In this document: piece by piece, positions 53,601 to 57,751 of the stretch
How the letters are laid out: each line of letters opens with the position of its first letter
Numbering within the stretch: position 1 is the first letter of the stretch
Origin: Dipteris shenzhenensis
Taxonomy: Eukaryota; Polypodiophyta; Polypodiopsida; Gleicheniales
NCBI GenBank assembly: GCA_047967505.1
Contig: CM106539.1
Strand: one strand, 5' to 3'
Length of the DNA: 64,000 bases
The notes under the pieces: model-generated
What the model was told of the DNA's origin: nothing
What the model saw: only the letters and a program-made list of their open reading frames with translations
The model's database searches: none
Translations under genes and position numbers: made by a program

Positions 53601-56338
53601 CGTGCTCTGCTTCATTGCTCTCTTCTATATTCCTACAGTTCCAACCGTGGCTGCATGGTTGAGATGAAGTAGCTTCGCTTTGATTCACAGCTCTTACGCA
53701 TCCGCTTTCCAGGAACAAATACCAACGGCTTTCGACTTGGTCATGTCGCTGCCTTTACATAGAGGTATCTTTCTTGGCGGCCTACTACAGCGGATCCAGT
53801 GACGAGTCGCCCAACACTTCCTTGACCTTAGTATGATATATTCGGTGTCCTTGCAAGTCAACTGAGCTTTGCTGAATCGTCACGATTTGGCTCTCATTTC
53901 TCATCGATTCGCGAAGGCAGTAGCTCCTCCCGTCTGACTCTTGGCTGGCGCTCAGATTGTTACTGGAACCTTGACGAATCAATCAGGCAAGAGCCACAAC
54001 TCTGACGCAGCACTCAACCACTGTAGTCGACAGCTTGTGTTGTCTATTCGGATCGCCAATTCTTCCATCGCTCTGATACCAATGATACGTTTCTAAGGGC
54101 TTCTCTTGTTCTCCACTTAGCCACGACTTCACAGAGTGCTCCCTTCCTCCGTGTTACATGACCTGCCTTGTTTCCACCTTCTCTCCTTTTTGGAGCCTCT
54201 CTCTAGAAGTCTCCCCTAAACCCAGTGCTTGCCACTTGGAGCCCACCTGAGTGCCACATGTCCATAAAGGACCTTAACCTTGCACTCCCCATTCTTGCCT
54301 AGGCCTGGAGAGTTCCTAGTCCCCGACCCTCTAGGCTTGCCTCAATCAAGCACTGTCAAGCCCTCTCGATCTCCCGCCTCACCATAACTGCTCCTCAGAC
54401 TTCCATGCTTATGGCTGACGTAACAGATGGCTAGGGAGGAAAAAAACCATGACCTATTTGGGCTCCATTATGTGCTTTTGTAGCCAAAGAGCATGCCCAA
54501 AAGCTAATATGAACGCCTTTCACGTCTAAATATTGTCTTAGAGCTCACTAATCTGATTATAGCCATACCTAAGGGCTATCTTAGTTCAATACTTGGGTCT
54601 TCTTTGCCCATCAAAAGGGATCATCAATTGAGGAATATGAGATCTAATTTTCATAGAAATCTTATTTCATTCAATGTATCAAACATCTTTTTTCTTCCAA
54701 AGTAACACAGGTCCAGCAAAAGGTAATTGACTTTATCTTTTAAAAAATTCTCCTTAAGCTCCTAAAAATGCCTGCAGCCTGGTACCTTCTTTTTCACACT
54801 CTTCCAAGTACATTGATGATCCACTAGAGGCATGCTCTCAGATTTGTCAGCATTGCACATTGCGGAAGCATAAACATGAGAGACAGACAGACGGAGAGAC
54901 AGAGAGAGAGAGACAGACAGAGAGACAGACAGAGAGACAGAGAGAGACAAGATAACTTCGCTTATAGCGTGGAATACAGAGCCAACCACAGGAGTGTGTG
55001 TGAGGAAGAAATGGGTCATGTGGCACTGTGTCTACAAAACTAAAATATAAGGGATGGAATATGAACTAGTCCCAAGCCCTACTAGATACATCATGAGGGG
55101 AGGGATAATCTAACTCTAATCCTGAGTTATATCAGAGAAAGCCAGTATGGTGGCATATAATGCCATAATTTGCGGTCATCAAGATATTGTATACCACGGA
55201 AAAGCTCTCAACAATGCCCACTCAATGGTGCATGCCAGTCAGCCAAATGTCAATATATAAGCCAAAAAAGCTATGAAAGTAATATGTACATGACTATGGT
55301 ATAAAACTCTTTATTTAAAAACACAAAAGCATATGATGCATTTTCCTACAAATTCCAATTTGAAAGCCAGTGTCCCGTTCCATTGTTTCGCATGGCAACA
55401 AAATTACAGGGTATCTGCCAATCACATTGCCTAAACAGCATCTGTCGTGGCTGACAATCCCTAATTACTACAGAAGTGAAGGAGAGTCTCAAAAAAGCAT
55501 TGCTTCTCGCAGCGTTGGCACATCCTCTTTTCAAGCATTACTGTAAGGATTTCAACCTCATCTTCTGTCCCTTGAAACAAACATCTAGATATCAACTTCT
55601 TCATGCTATTTGACTTTACTATATTTGCTAATACTTATGACCCCTGTCATTCCTTGCAGCGCAATCCATCTGTTCAAAGATGCGTCTTGTATGTAAGGAT
55701 TGCTACTTGACTCAGCAGACTGTTCAAGGCATTACTGCTTATAAATATAGTGTAGTCCTGTTTCATGACGAGTGTATTGGAGGACTTTTAGTGAGCATCA
55801 TACAGAAGTGAGAGCTCCCACTCTAAGCATCTATAGTAGACAGTCTAGGACTTCTGCATGCAGCCTTCCTGCAATGAGCCTGCATTCAGATAGAGTGCCA
55901 TACGCCGAATTGTCCTGAAATAACTTCCTTAGCTCTTATCTGTTTTGGGGAAGCCAGAGCAACGTTGAGCTGCAAAAAGAACTCACTATGATCTTGTTAG
56001 AACAGACCTACGAATGTACCTGTATCTAAAAGCAGATCAAAAACAGCTTGGTGACCAGCTTCCATGGCATAGTCGCCAGCGCACTTTCCTGCAGCGTCCA
56101 CAGCATTCCATGGTACTCCAGCGTCTAGGAGGCAACGAACTACATCTGCATGACCCTTCATTGCCGCATGCATGAGCGGACTACGACCAAGACTGTCAAA
56201 GCAGCAAGGATCTGAGCTGGATGCAAGCAGGTCGTGGACCTTGCAAAGGTCACCTTGAGCTGCAGCTGCACATATGGGCAGGGTTTGGTCGGCAGTATCG
56301 TTTCCATGGCAATGATCGGAAAATGGAGTCGTCGCCAT
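19952..56338 (-). CDS. RMT2: RMT2-like ankyrin-repeat protein arginine methyltransferase, 3 exons, 35-kb intron
   Basis: The spliced product is 340 residues. Residues 1-106 hold ankyrin repeats ([20 protein letters not shown], then [18 protein letters not shown]). The rest is a class I SAM-dependent methyltransferase: motif I is [12 protein letters not shown], motif [16 protein letters not shown], then [31 protein letters not shown] and the C-terminal [14 protein letters not shown]. This order matches yeast Rmt2 and its plant homologues, which methylate the delta-nitrogen of arginine in ribosomal protein L12 in yeast; the plant substrate is not established. Exons are 56338-56020, 20764-20369 and 20259-19952, both junctions in phase 1, total 1,023 nt. 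The start context is ACCATGG. No frameshift or stop is seen, so the gene looks functional despite intron 1. Confidence 0.87.
20369..20764 (-). CDS. RMT2: RMT2-like exon 2 (SAM-binding motifs)
   Basis: The exon begins [15 protein letters not shown] and carries [20 protein letters not shown] and motif I ([10 protein letters not shown]). The acceptor I chose is ACACAG before 20764, because it keeps the frame and gives the spacing expected from homologues. An earlier AG (TTGCTTCAG, next base 20790) follows a better pyrimidine tract but puts the exon out of phase with exon 1. Confidence 0.88.
20802..22300. other. Intron sequence without recognisable element
   Basis: AT-rich. The only notable parts are a short TG-rich run near 21320 and a TTAACC/AACCTA-rich stretch at 22150-22275. 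Confidence 0.5.
22331..22430. repeat. Perfect 50-bp tandem duplication
   Basis: 22331-22380 and 22381-22430 are identical; each begins GCCTCTCCTCGAAGTC and ends AGGCAACAGA. Perfect identity implies a recent duplication or an assembly effect. Confidence 0.97.
22564..23376 (+). pseudogene. LINE ORF1-like relic with 3' tail
   Basis: An N-terminal coiled-coil-like stretch ([15 protein letters not shown]) at 22564 is followed by [17 protein letters not shown] and LKGTKIW, then after a stop by [20 protein letters not shown] and a stop at ~23190. The layout (coiled coil, RRM-like part, C-terminal domain) is that of L1-type ORF1 RNA-binding proteins, and the C-terminal phrase LKGTKI-GKWA-Y is shared with the LINE ORF1 at 25272-25727. 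No ORF2 follows; the sequence passes into a non-coding tail and a CT tract at 23354-23376. Confidence 0.65.
23760..24270 (+). repeat. Possible LTR fragment with TATA box
   Basis: A promoter-like CTATATAAGG at ~24042 and an AATAAA at ~24230 are arranged as in a plant LTR. An 11-bp perfect inverted repeat with a 4-nt loop lies at 23977-24002 (ATTCACAGACT / AGTCTGTGAAT). I could not find a second copy, a primer site or clear borders. Confidence 0.3.
24390..25092 (+). repeat. Tandem 5' monomers of the LINE, with TATA-containing promoter
   Basis: Two ~265-bp units start at ~24390 and ~24655 (GATCAAGGTCTTTGATGA) and both contain TGTGCACCCGCTTTGAAAATG and GGGGAAAAAGGGGTTAA. They are followed by a ~98-bp tandem pair (24893-24992 and 24993-25092), each with CTATRTAAGTCCAAGCC and GATGTGACATCT. 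A CT tract (25102-25128) leads into ORF1. The design resembles the monomer promoters of some L1 elements. Part of the unit is homologous to the chromovirus LTR at 43558 and 50429. Confidence 0.75.
25156..25727 (+). pseudogene. LINE ORF1 (coiled-coil RNA-binding protein), one frameshift
   Basis: [20 protein letters not shown] is a clear coiled coil. A frameshift near 25.3 kb moves the reading into the frame that opens at 25272, which continues with [18 protein letters not shown], the RRM-like segment [18 protein letters not shown] and the C-terminal part [20 protein letters not shown], stopping at 25727. The order matches ORF1p of L1-type LINEs, which binds LINE RNA. ORF2 starts about 85 bp downstream. 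Confidence 0.72.
25812..26060 (+). pseudogene. LINE ORF2, first part of AP endonuclease
   Basis: MAVWNCHG at 25812 is the usual endonuclease start. After a +1 shift the frame continues to [20 protein letters not shown] at 26055, where the copia element has inserted. The second half of the domain resumes at 32376. Confidence 0.8.
26061..26260 (+). repeat. 5' LTR of the copia element
   Basis: 200 bp, identical by eye to 32176-32375. It contains an inverted pair TGACTGTCTTAAGACAGTCA near 26110. The LTR is very short for a plant copia element. Confidence 0.97.
26263..26275 (+). other. Primer binding site for initiator tRNA-Met
   Basis: TGGTATCAGAGCC two bases after the LTR, complementary to the 3' end of plant initiator tRNA-Met. 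Confidence 0.95.
26276..28000 (+). other. Copia leader with clustered CGTACG palindromes
   Basis: There is no convincing ORF in 1.7 kb. From 26380 to 26720 many copies of GTACG/CGTACG occur (for example CCGTACGGACGTACGTCG near 26380) together with CGGGCGCGGGCG repeats near 26460-26550. The 3' half is T-rich. Such leaders usually hold packaging and dimerisation signals; that role here is inference. Confidence 0.6.
28001..29821 (+). CDS. Copia Gag, protease and integrase (5' part of polyprotein)
   Basis: Residues ~15-200 are copia-type Gag ([35 protein letters not shown]). A zinc knuckle [14 protein letters not shown] lies at ~240. The protease site is [12 protein letters not shown] at ~320. 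The GAG-pre-integrase phrase [15 protein letters not shown] leads to the HHCC finger (CDHCIFGKH) and the integrase core with DLVHTDL and [10 protein letters not shown]. The ORF ends early because the frame changes near 29753; the correct continuation reads in the next ORF. Start ATG 28001 gives the usual copia N-terminus. Confidence 0.95.
   Translation: MASGGSESSILNIKKLEGAHNYALWAEQCLNVLLLKKISKPIRVKGVKPSDMAADDWEELDLSARAAIMLTISDTLVFNVQAEKTSYGLWQRLEELYAQKSSASKVYWLKKLVDLRMKEGTAMTSHLSEFNAIFTQLIAQGLNLDEEFKATFLLCTLLESWDTFKTTLSNSNVTLIYADVESSLLMEEMSRKNNASSKSSNALQVQDRGRTQQKGRSASKSESRSQSRGKKDIECFYCGKKGHVKSKCFKFIRDQKAKKAETKDAGNGSKGKGKAKADDLDAVNVAAEDSDSDIHDVLCSSVVIAHTLVIDGHDMHTWLLDSGASFHVTPHREWFTSYTGTHGVVHLGNNYACQIAGIGSIQIVFPDGRIFMLDGVRHVPQIKKNLISTGLLDDSGYHTTFGDSKWVITDRQAVVAEGFKSDTLYPLYVSSVGNHVVAITELPKVSLWHSRLGHMSVKGMQELSRLGYLPPLSFSDLPTCDHCIFGKHSVTPHKRRTPQNRAPLDLVHTDLCEMPQLSLGGAKYFITFIDDATRKVWVYFLKHKGDALDAFKKFVAQVENRTGRRLKCLRSDNGGEYVSHAFVQLRASNRNSQPLIMHLKMVQVSG
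29818..31398 (+). CDS. Copia integrase C-terminus and reverse transcriptase
   Basis: It begins with the catalytic-Glu region of integrase ([15 protein letters not shown], the Glu lying just before) and the [17 protein letters not shown] segment, then an acidic linker. RT follows with [45 protein letters not shown] and the catalytic [10 protein letters not shown]. It stops at 31398 after a frameshift near 31385. The methionine at 29818 is internal to the polyprotein and not a real start. Confidence 0.93.
   Translation: MNRTIQEKVRCMLSYAALPHGFWAEAVQTAVHIINRSPNKALELKVPEEVWSGKPPSYKHLRVFGCECFAHVRKELRTKLEPKSIRCIFMGYGDKGEMGYRLWDPVKRKIIRSNNVIFKEDSVHKEPVQPVEYRRVIYDDVGQQRMPIYMQQQAAADNPVQEGIQAENQPDNFANDAPLDMPADGAVEQPDMVVQPPVMHDEQAGQQPNPEHFVRRSTRVQRPPARFVPGANNVADFIMLTDCGEPSSFKEAMGRTEKKKWEKAMQSEMDSLLQNDTWDLVQLPAGRKVLPCKWVYKVKVDSNALPRYKARLVAKGFKQEKDIDFDEIFSPVVKMTTLRAVLALVAHDDMDLCQMDVKTAFLHGDLHDEIYMSQPEGYAVKGKEQLVCKLKRSLYGLKQAPREWYKKFDAFMQSQGYHRCETNHCLSTKRAKDGNLMLLILYVDDMLIASKSQHEISALKKQLHKSFDMKDLGDANHILGMRITCDRSKGLLFLSQKEYIDKVLQWFKMEGGKSISTPLPPRFQIR
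31400..32076 (+). CDS. Copia RT end and RNase H
   Basis: This is the continuation of pol in another frame: [20 protein letters not shown], then [34 protein letters not shown] and [10 protein letters not shown], which carry the RNase H acidic residues. A one-base loss near 31903 shifts the frame again; the remainder ([16 protein letters not shown] onwards) ends at a TGA at 32074-32076. Confidence 0.92.
32163..32175 (+). other. Polypurine tract of the copia element
   Basis: TTAGGTGGGAGGT directly before the 3' LTR; the same motif precedes the LTR at 728. Confidence 0.85.
32176..32375 (+). repeat. 3' LTR of the copia element
   Basis: 200 bp, ending TTTCA at 32375, followed by the target duplication GTACG. 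Confidence 0.97.
32376..33720 (+). pseudogene. LINE ORF2, second part of endonuclease and linker
   Basis: The endonuclease continues with [20 protein letters not shown], then the catalytic [16 protein letters not shown] and later [12 protein letters not shown], as in AP-type LINE endonucleases that nick the genomic target. A 24-bp duplication (32766-32814) and a ~285-bp tandem duplication (32863-33440), the latter with poly-C length changes, disturb the frame. The linker to RT ends at 33720. Confidence 0.85.
32863..33440 (+). repeat. ~285-bp tandem duplication inside LINE ORF2
   Basis: The unit beginning CTATTGGGTCCATT at ~32872 recurs at ~33157 with few differences, each copy including a run of C (13 and 12) near TGACCTCACTGTA and ending near ACAGGATGCT. 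The second copy restarts the open frame into the RT linker. Confidence 0.9.
33689..35051 (+). pseudogene. LINE ORF2 reverse transcriptase
   Basis: LINE RT motifs appear in order: [67 protein letters not shown], the KAFDT region near 34265, [15 protein letters not shown], and the catalytic [11 protein letters not shown] at ~34549. The thumb-like region KYLGAPIF to MYATPFWG follows. Stops at ~34340 and ~34543 and frame changes show it is dead. In an active LINE this enzyme copies RNA at the nicked target. Confidence 0.93.
35052..35877 (+). pseudogene. LINE ORF2 C-terminal region with zinc-knuckle-like motif
   Basis: The segment opening at 35360 and the overlapping one from 35572 together give CTEDC followed after ~40 residues by [17 protein letters not shown], the Cys-His pattern near the C-terminus of plant LINE ORF2. 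The last 60 residues are basic and helical in character. The frame ends at 35877. Confidence 0.8.
35878..36380 (+). other. LINE 3' untranslated region
   Basis: Non-coding sequence after ORF2 with no second gene. It ends near TTCTACGTATAAAAGTTTTACG at ~36372, where ORF1-type LINE fragments begin. Confidence 0.5.
36486..36550. repeat. (CT)n(TA)n compound microsatellite
   Basis: About 37 bp of CT passing directly into 28 bp of TA. Confidence 0.97.
36786..36880. repeat. (TA), (GATA), (CATA) and (TG) simple repeats
   Basis: A mixed simple-sequence tract between two LINE ORF1 fragments; a similar TA/GATA/CATA tract recurs at 36977-37029. Confidence 0.93.
37030..37454 (-). pseudogene. Ty3/gypsy integrase C-terminal fragment
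   Basis: Minus-strand reading gives [20 protein letters not shown] and [11 protein letters not shown], the classic end of the gypsy integrase core, then [20 protein letters not shown] of the C-terminal domain. The catalytic Asp and Glu parts are missing. It is cut at 37454/37455 by the LTR element that follows. Confidence 0.88.
37545..37605. repeat. GGCCGACCAGCTGGCC palindrome array in LTR
   Basis: CAGCTG-centred palindromic units repeat just upstream of the TATA-like box. The 3' LTR carries a longer array at 39160-39245, so copy number differs between the two LTRs. Confidence 0.8.
38335..38486. repeat. 38-bp tandem repeat, four copies
   Basis: Each unit begins ACCTCCATCTTCTACTCCC and ends in a pyrimidine run; it lies in the internal part of the non-autonomous LTR element. 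Confidence 0.93.
39709..40220 (-). other. Leader or gag start of a minus-strand LTR element
   Basis: Lies on the internal side of the minus-strand primer site at 40221. No Gag domain is recognisable, and the region is cut at 39708. Confidence 0.35.
40221..40630 (-). repeat. Primer binding site and 5' LTR of a minus-strand element
   Basis: On the minus strand TGGTATCAGAGCG (40233-40221) follows an LTR ending GGTTTCA. A TGAAGGTACTAAGAGGG start at 40630 gives TG...CA borders and about 395 bp. The primer site is clear; the outer border is inferred. Confidence 0.6.
41186..42905 (-). pseudogene. hAT transposase, DUF659 and C-terminal dimerisation domain
   Basis: From 42.9 kb downwards: [20 protein letters not shown] and [20 protein letters not shown] are the start of DUF659; [11 protein letters not shown] follows. 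A further segment (42223-41975) has [19 protein letters not shown] and [17 protein letters not shown]. The dimerisation domain is [19 protein letters not shown] at ~41.6 kb. The end is rich in Met/Arg and acidic residues. Many stops and frameshifts show it is inactive. Confidence 0.9.
43558..43806 (+). repeat. 5' LTR of the chromovirus
   Basis: 249 bp; the TATA box is at ~43619 and the CT tract at 43718-43755. It is homologous to the LINE 5' monomers over its first two thirds. Confidence 0.85.
43830..45330 (+). other. Chromovirus leader with TTAGG-rich tract
   Basis: 1.5 kb without a convincing Gag domain. From 44410 to 44640 the sequence is a GGTTAG/GGTTAGTTTGG-rich tract of the kind seen inverted at 22150-22275. 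An A-run lies at 44676-44687. Confidence 0.5.
45331..46711 (+). pseudogene. Chromovirus Gag
   Basis: The capsid region reads [20 protein letters not shown] at ~45.95 kb and, after a frameshift, [15 protein letters not shown] and [20 protein letters not shown]. The zinc-knuckle-like [16 protein letters not shown] at ~46.62 kb marks the Gag end and is already in the pol frame. Several breaks are present. Confidence 0.85.
46600..48180 (+). pseudogene. Chromovirus protease and reverse transcriptase
   Basis: The protease site [20 protein letters not shown] is at ~47.14 kb. A TAA at 47392-47394 interrupts an otherwise single frame. RT shows [58 protein letters not shown] and [17 protein letters not shown]. 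After a frameshift near 48.12 kb the catalytic segment is [12 protein letters not shown]. Confidence 0.93.
48190..49144 (+). pseudogene. Chromovirus RT connection and RNase H
   Basis: [20 protein letters not shown] and [20 protein letters not shown] are the RT connection. RNase H starts at [19 protein letters not shown] and, after one frameshift, continues with [29 protein letters not shown] and [10 protein letters not shown]. Confidence 0.92.
49185..50340 (+). pseudogene. Chromovirus integrase with chromodomain
   Basis: The zinc-finger end CLPCQQNKV leads to the core: [20 protein letters not shown] (first Asp), [19 protein letters not shown] (second Asp) and YHPKTDG followed by a TAG and SERVNKWVE (Glu). 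The C-terminal part has [20 protein letters not shown] and [12 protein letters not shown]. After 50.22 kb, [13 protein letters not shown] followed by a TAG (where Trp is usual) and [13 protein letters not shown] is a chromodomain, which in this group directs integration to marked chromatin. Four or more stops. Confidence 0.92.
50429..50717 (+). repeat. 3' LTR of the chromovirus
   Basis: 289 bp, preceded by the polypurine stretch GGGGAGGGATGG. It differs from the 5' LTR by a longer pyrimidine tract and several substitutions. Confidence 0.88.
50723..51218 (-). pseudogene. hAT transposase N-terminus with BED-like finger
   Basis: Minus-strand reading gives [20 protein letters not shown] then [20 protein letters not shown], matching the BED finger plan (Trp, paired Cys, GG-I-R-K, His). 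A Lys-rich stretch and [17 protein letters not shown] run up to the chromovirus border. Confidence 0.7.
51560..51720. repeat. CGTACG/CATACG motif cluster at hAT end
   Basis: At least ten copies of (C/G)(A/G)TACG in both orientations lie within 130 bp, resembling the transposase-binding subterminal repeats of hAT elements. A smaller cluster lies at 40728-40810. Confidence 0.5.
51780..52040. repeat. Imperfect TTGACC/GTTAAC repeats
   Basis: About eight irregularly spaced variants of CTTGACC, GTTAACCCTCTTGG and GACCGAGGTCAAC, with no coding potential. Confidence 0.6.
52060..54081 (-). pseudogene. Ty3/gypsy relic: gag start, RT end, RNase H, partial integrase
   Basis: On the minus strand, from the primer site: a gag-like start (~53.98-53.79 kb); a deletion; then the RT/RNase H junction [60 protein letters not shown] and [15 protein letters not shown]. 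The integrase finger is [15 protein letters not shown] at ~52.5 kb, followed by broken core sequence. Most of gag, protease and RT are missing. Confidence 0.88.
54065..54425 (-). repeat. Primer binding site and 5' LTR of the 52-54 kb gypsy relic
   Basis: TGGTATCAGAGCGATGG lies at 54081-54065 on the minus strand. The LTR is bounded by TGATACGT at 54083 and ACGTAACA at 54425, which form an imperfect inverted repeat, giving 343 bp with TG...CA ends. Confidence 0.7.
54885..54949. repeat. (GA)n/(GACA)n microsatellite
   Basis: Mixed GAGA and GACAGACA units over about 65 bp. Confidence 0.95.
54950..56019 (-). other. 5' end of intron 1, no recognisable element
   Basis: About 1 kb of AT-rich intron next to exon 1, with no transposon motif or second exon candidate. 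Confidence 0.5.
56020..56338 (-). CDS. RMT2: RMT2-like exon 1 (ankyrin repeats)
   Basis: Begins [18 protein letters not shown] and holds [33 protein letters not shown] and [20 protein letters not shown]. It ends in the first base of a Gly codon at the donor CAG|GTACAT. Exon 2 supplies the other two bases, giving LLLDTG-VQSEL as in homologues. The ATG lies in GACCATGGC; a TATA-like GATAAATA is at ~56370. Confidence 0.88.
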
Positions 56339-56469
56339 GGTCTGAATATGAGACTCCAGTTGTGGTATTTATCGTCTCGAAGTTTTCAAACAGGTTTACG
56401 TTATGGAGGAGAATGACGGGCACTAAAGCTTTTCCCCGTTGCATGACATCATTGTTAGCAAAATGAGAT

Positions 56470-57750
56470 AGGAATAAACAAGAAATGTCACATCAACCAC
56501 AGGAGGGGGATGGAGTGTGTACACTTATTTCGCCTCTTTTTCGCCTAAGTAACGGTGTCACCTCATTAAAGCGAAATTGGTTGTTTTATTTTATGAAAAT
56601 TAGAATTGCACGTGTTGCCCCTTCTTTGTAGTCTACGTGCCACCCACTTGTTCCTACCTATTTCGTCGCCTTTGTCCAATCAATATTGTTGCATGGCTTC
56701 CCGTCGTCGAGTCTGCATGGATGTGGGTCTATATCGTGTCGTCCTTCCTTACTATGGGGATCTGTCCTCTTTAGGTTGCATGTTGCAGTTTCCACCGACC
56801 TGTCTCCCTTTCAAACTAGTAATGCTCCTAATACATGAAGACTGTATCGACGAACTAGGGGCGAGGAAGGGTAGGGTGGACACTGCAGGGATGCTGGATC
56901 TAGCGGCGTAGTACGTGCAATATTTGCAAGCACAGTAAGTTATCGGAAGACATTCAGGATTGGTTCTAGCAACAAGGTGCATATCTGGTGACGATAAGGC
57001 AGGTGAGACTCCTCAGCTACGATCCGCCATCGTTCCCGCTAATGAGATAGACACACGCACAGAGATGCTCTGACCTCCAATGTGTCACCAAATTGTAATT
57101 AGTCTTCTTCGCCCTTCCCTGCCCCTTGAGGCATGCTAGGTTCTATTTTCACTAGCGGTCATTACCGTGGGGCCGGGATTCTTTTGGAAGGATTATTGAG
57201 GTACTCGCACTTCTTTATTTGATGGATTGGAAGAGGGTGTGAATTGGGCATCATCATCAACTTATAGTTTTTACATTGGATGCTTTGCAGGAGGAACCCC
57301 GTCTTCATTCTCAAAATGGGTTTTGTTCTGTATGTGGTGATAGATCCTTAATTAAACAAAGCTTAGCCTTTCCTCATATTCTGGGTTCATCGCACCTGAA
57401 TTTGCCATGGTGCTTTGATACACGTATTGGCTCCTATTGCGTCTTTAAAGCCCAGGATTGTAGCAGGGATCTTAGACCGTCGGATGAGGGCGAAATTTTG
57501 GTTTTCTGAGTCTACATGTTTTCCTTCCTCCAGAGAATTCCAAACTGTTCTCAAAAAGGTTGGACTAGGAATGTGATGAACCCCGTTTTAGGAAAAAAAA
57601 AAATCGCTCACACGCATAGTAGGGGCTTTCTTAAACCACCTTCACCTATAAAAGACCATTTGCATGGATCGTGAGCGTGCGCGACCTTCATCCTTGCTTT
57701 TGTTGTCTTGTTCTGTATCCTACATTCTTGTACAACCAGCTAGTAGCAAC
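56470..57750. other. Upstream region, no recognisable gene
   Basis: About 1.3 kb between the methyltransferase start and the next candidate exon. The open stretches at 56606-56911 and 57276-57509 have no recognisable domain. It may contain a shared promoter region for the divergent genes. Confidence 0.4.
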
Positions 57751-57751
57751 C

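Larger units (their letters stand above)
20765..56019 (-). other. Intron 1 of the RMT2-like gene, 35,255 bp, full of transposons
   Basis: The donor is CAG|GTACAT at 56019 and the acceptor ACACAG at 20765. Homologues run directly from the ankyrin end to VQSEL, so no coding exon is expected in between. It contains a LINE, a young copia element, a chromovirus within a hAT gene, a non-autonomous LTR element and several gypsy fragments. The size is inferred from joining the exons; no transcript evidence is available here. Confidence 0.8.
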
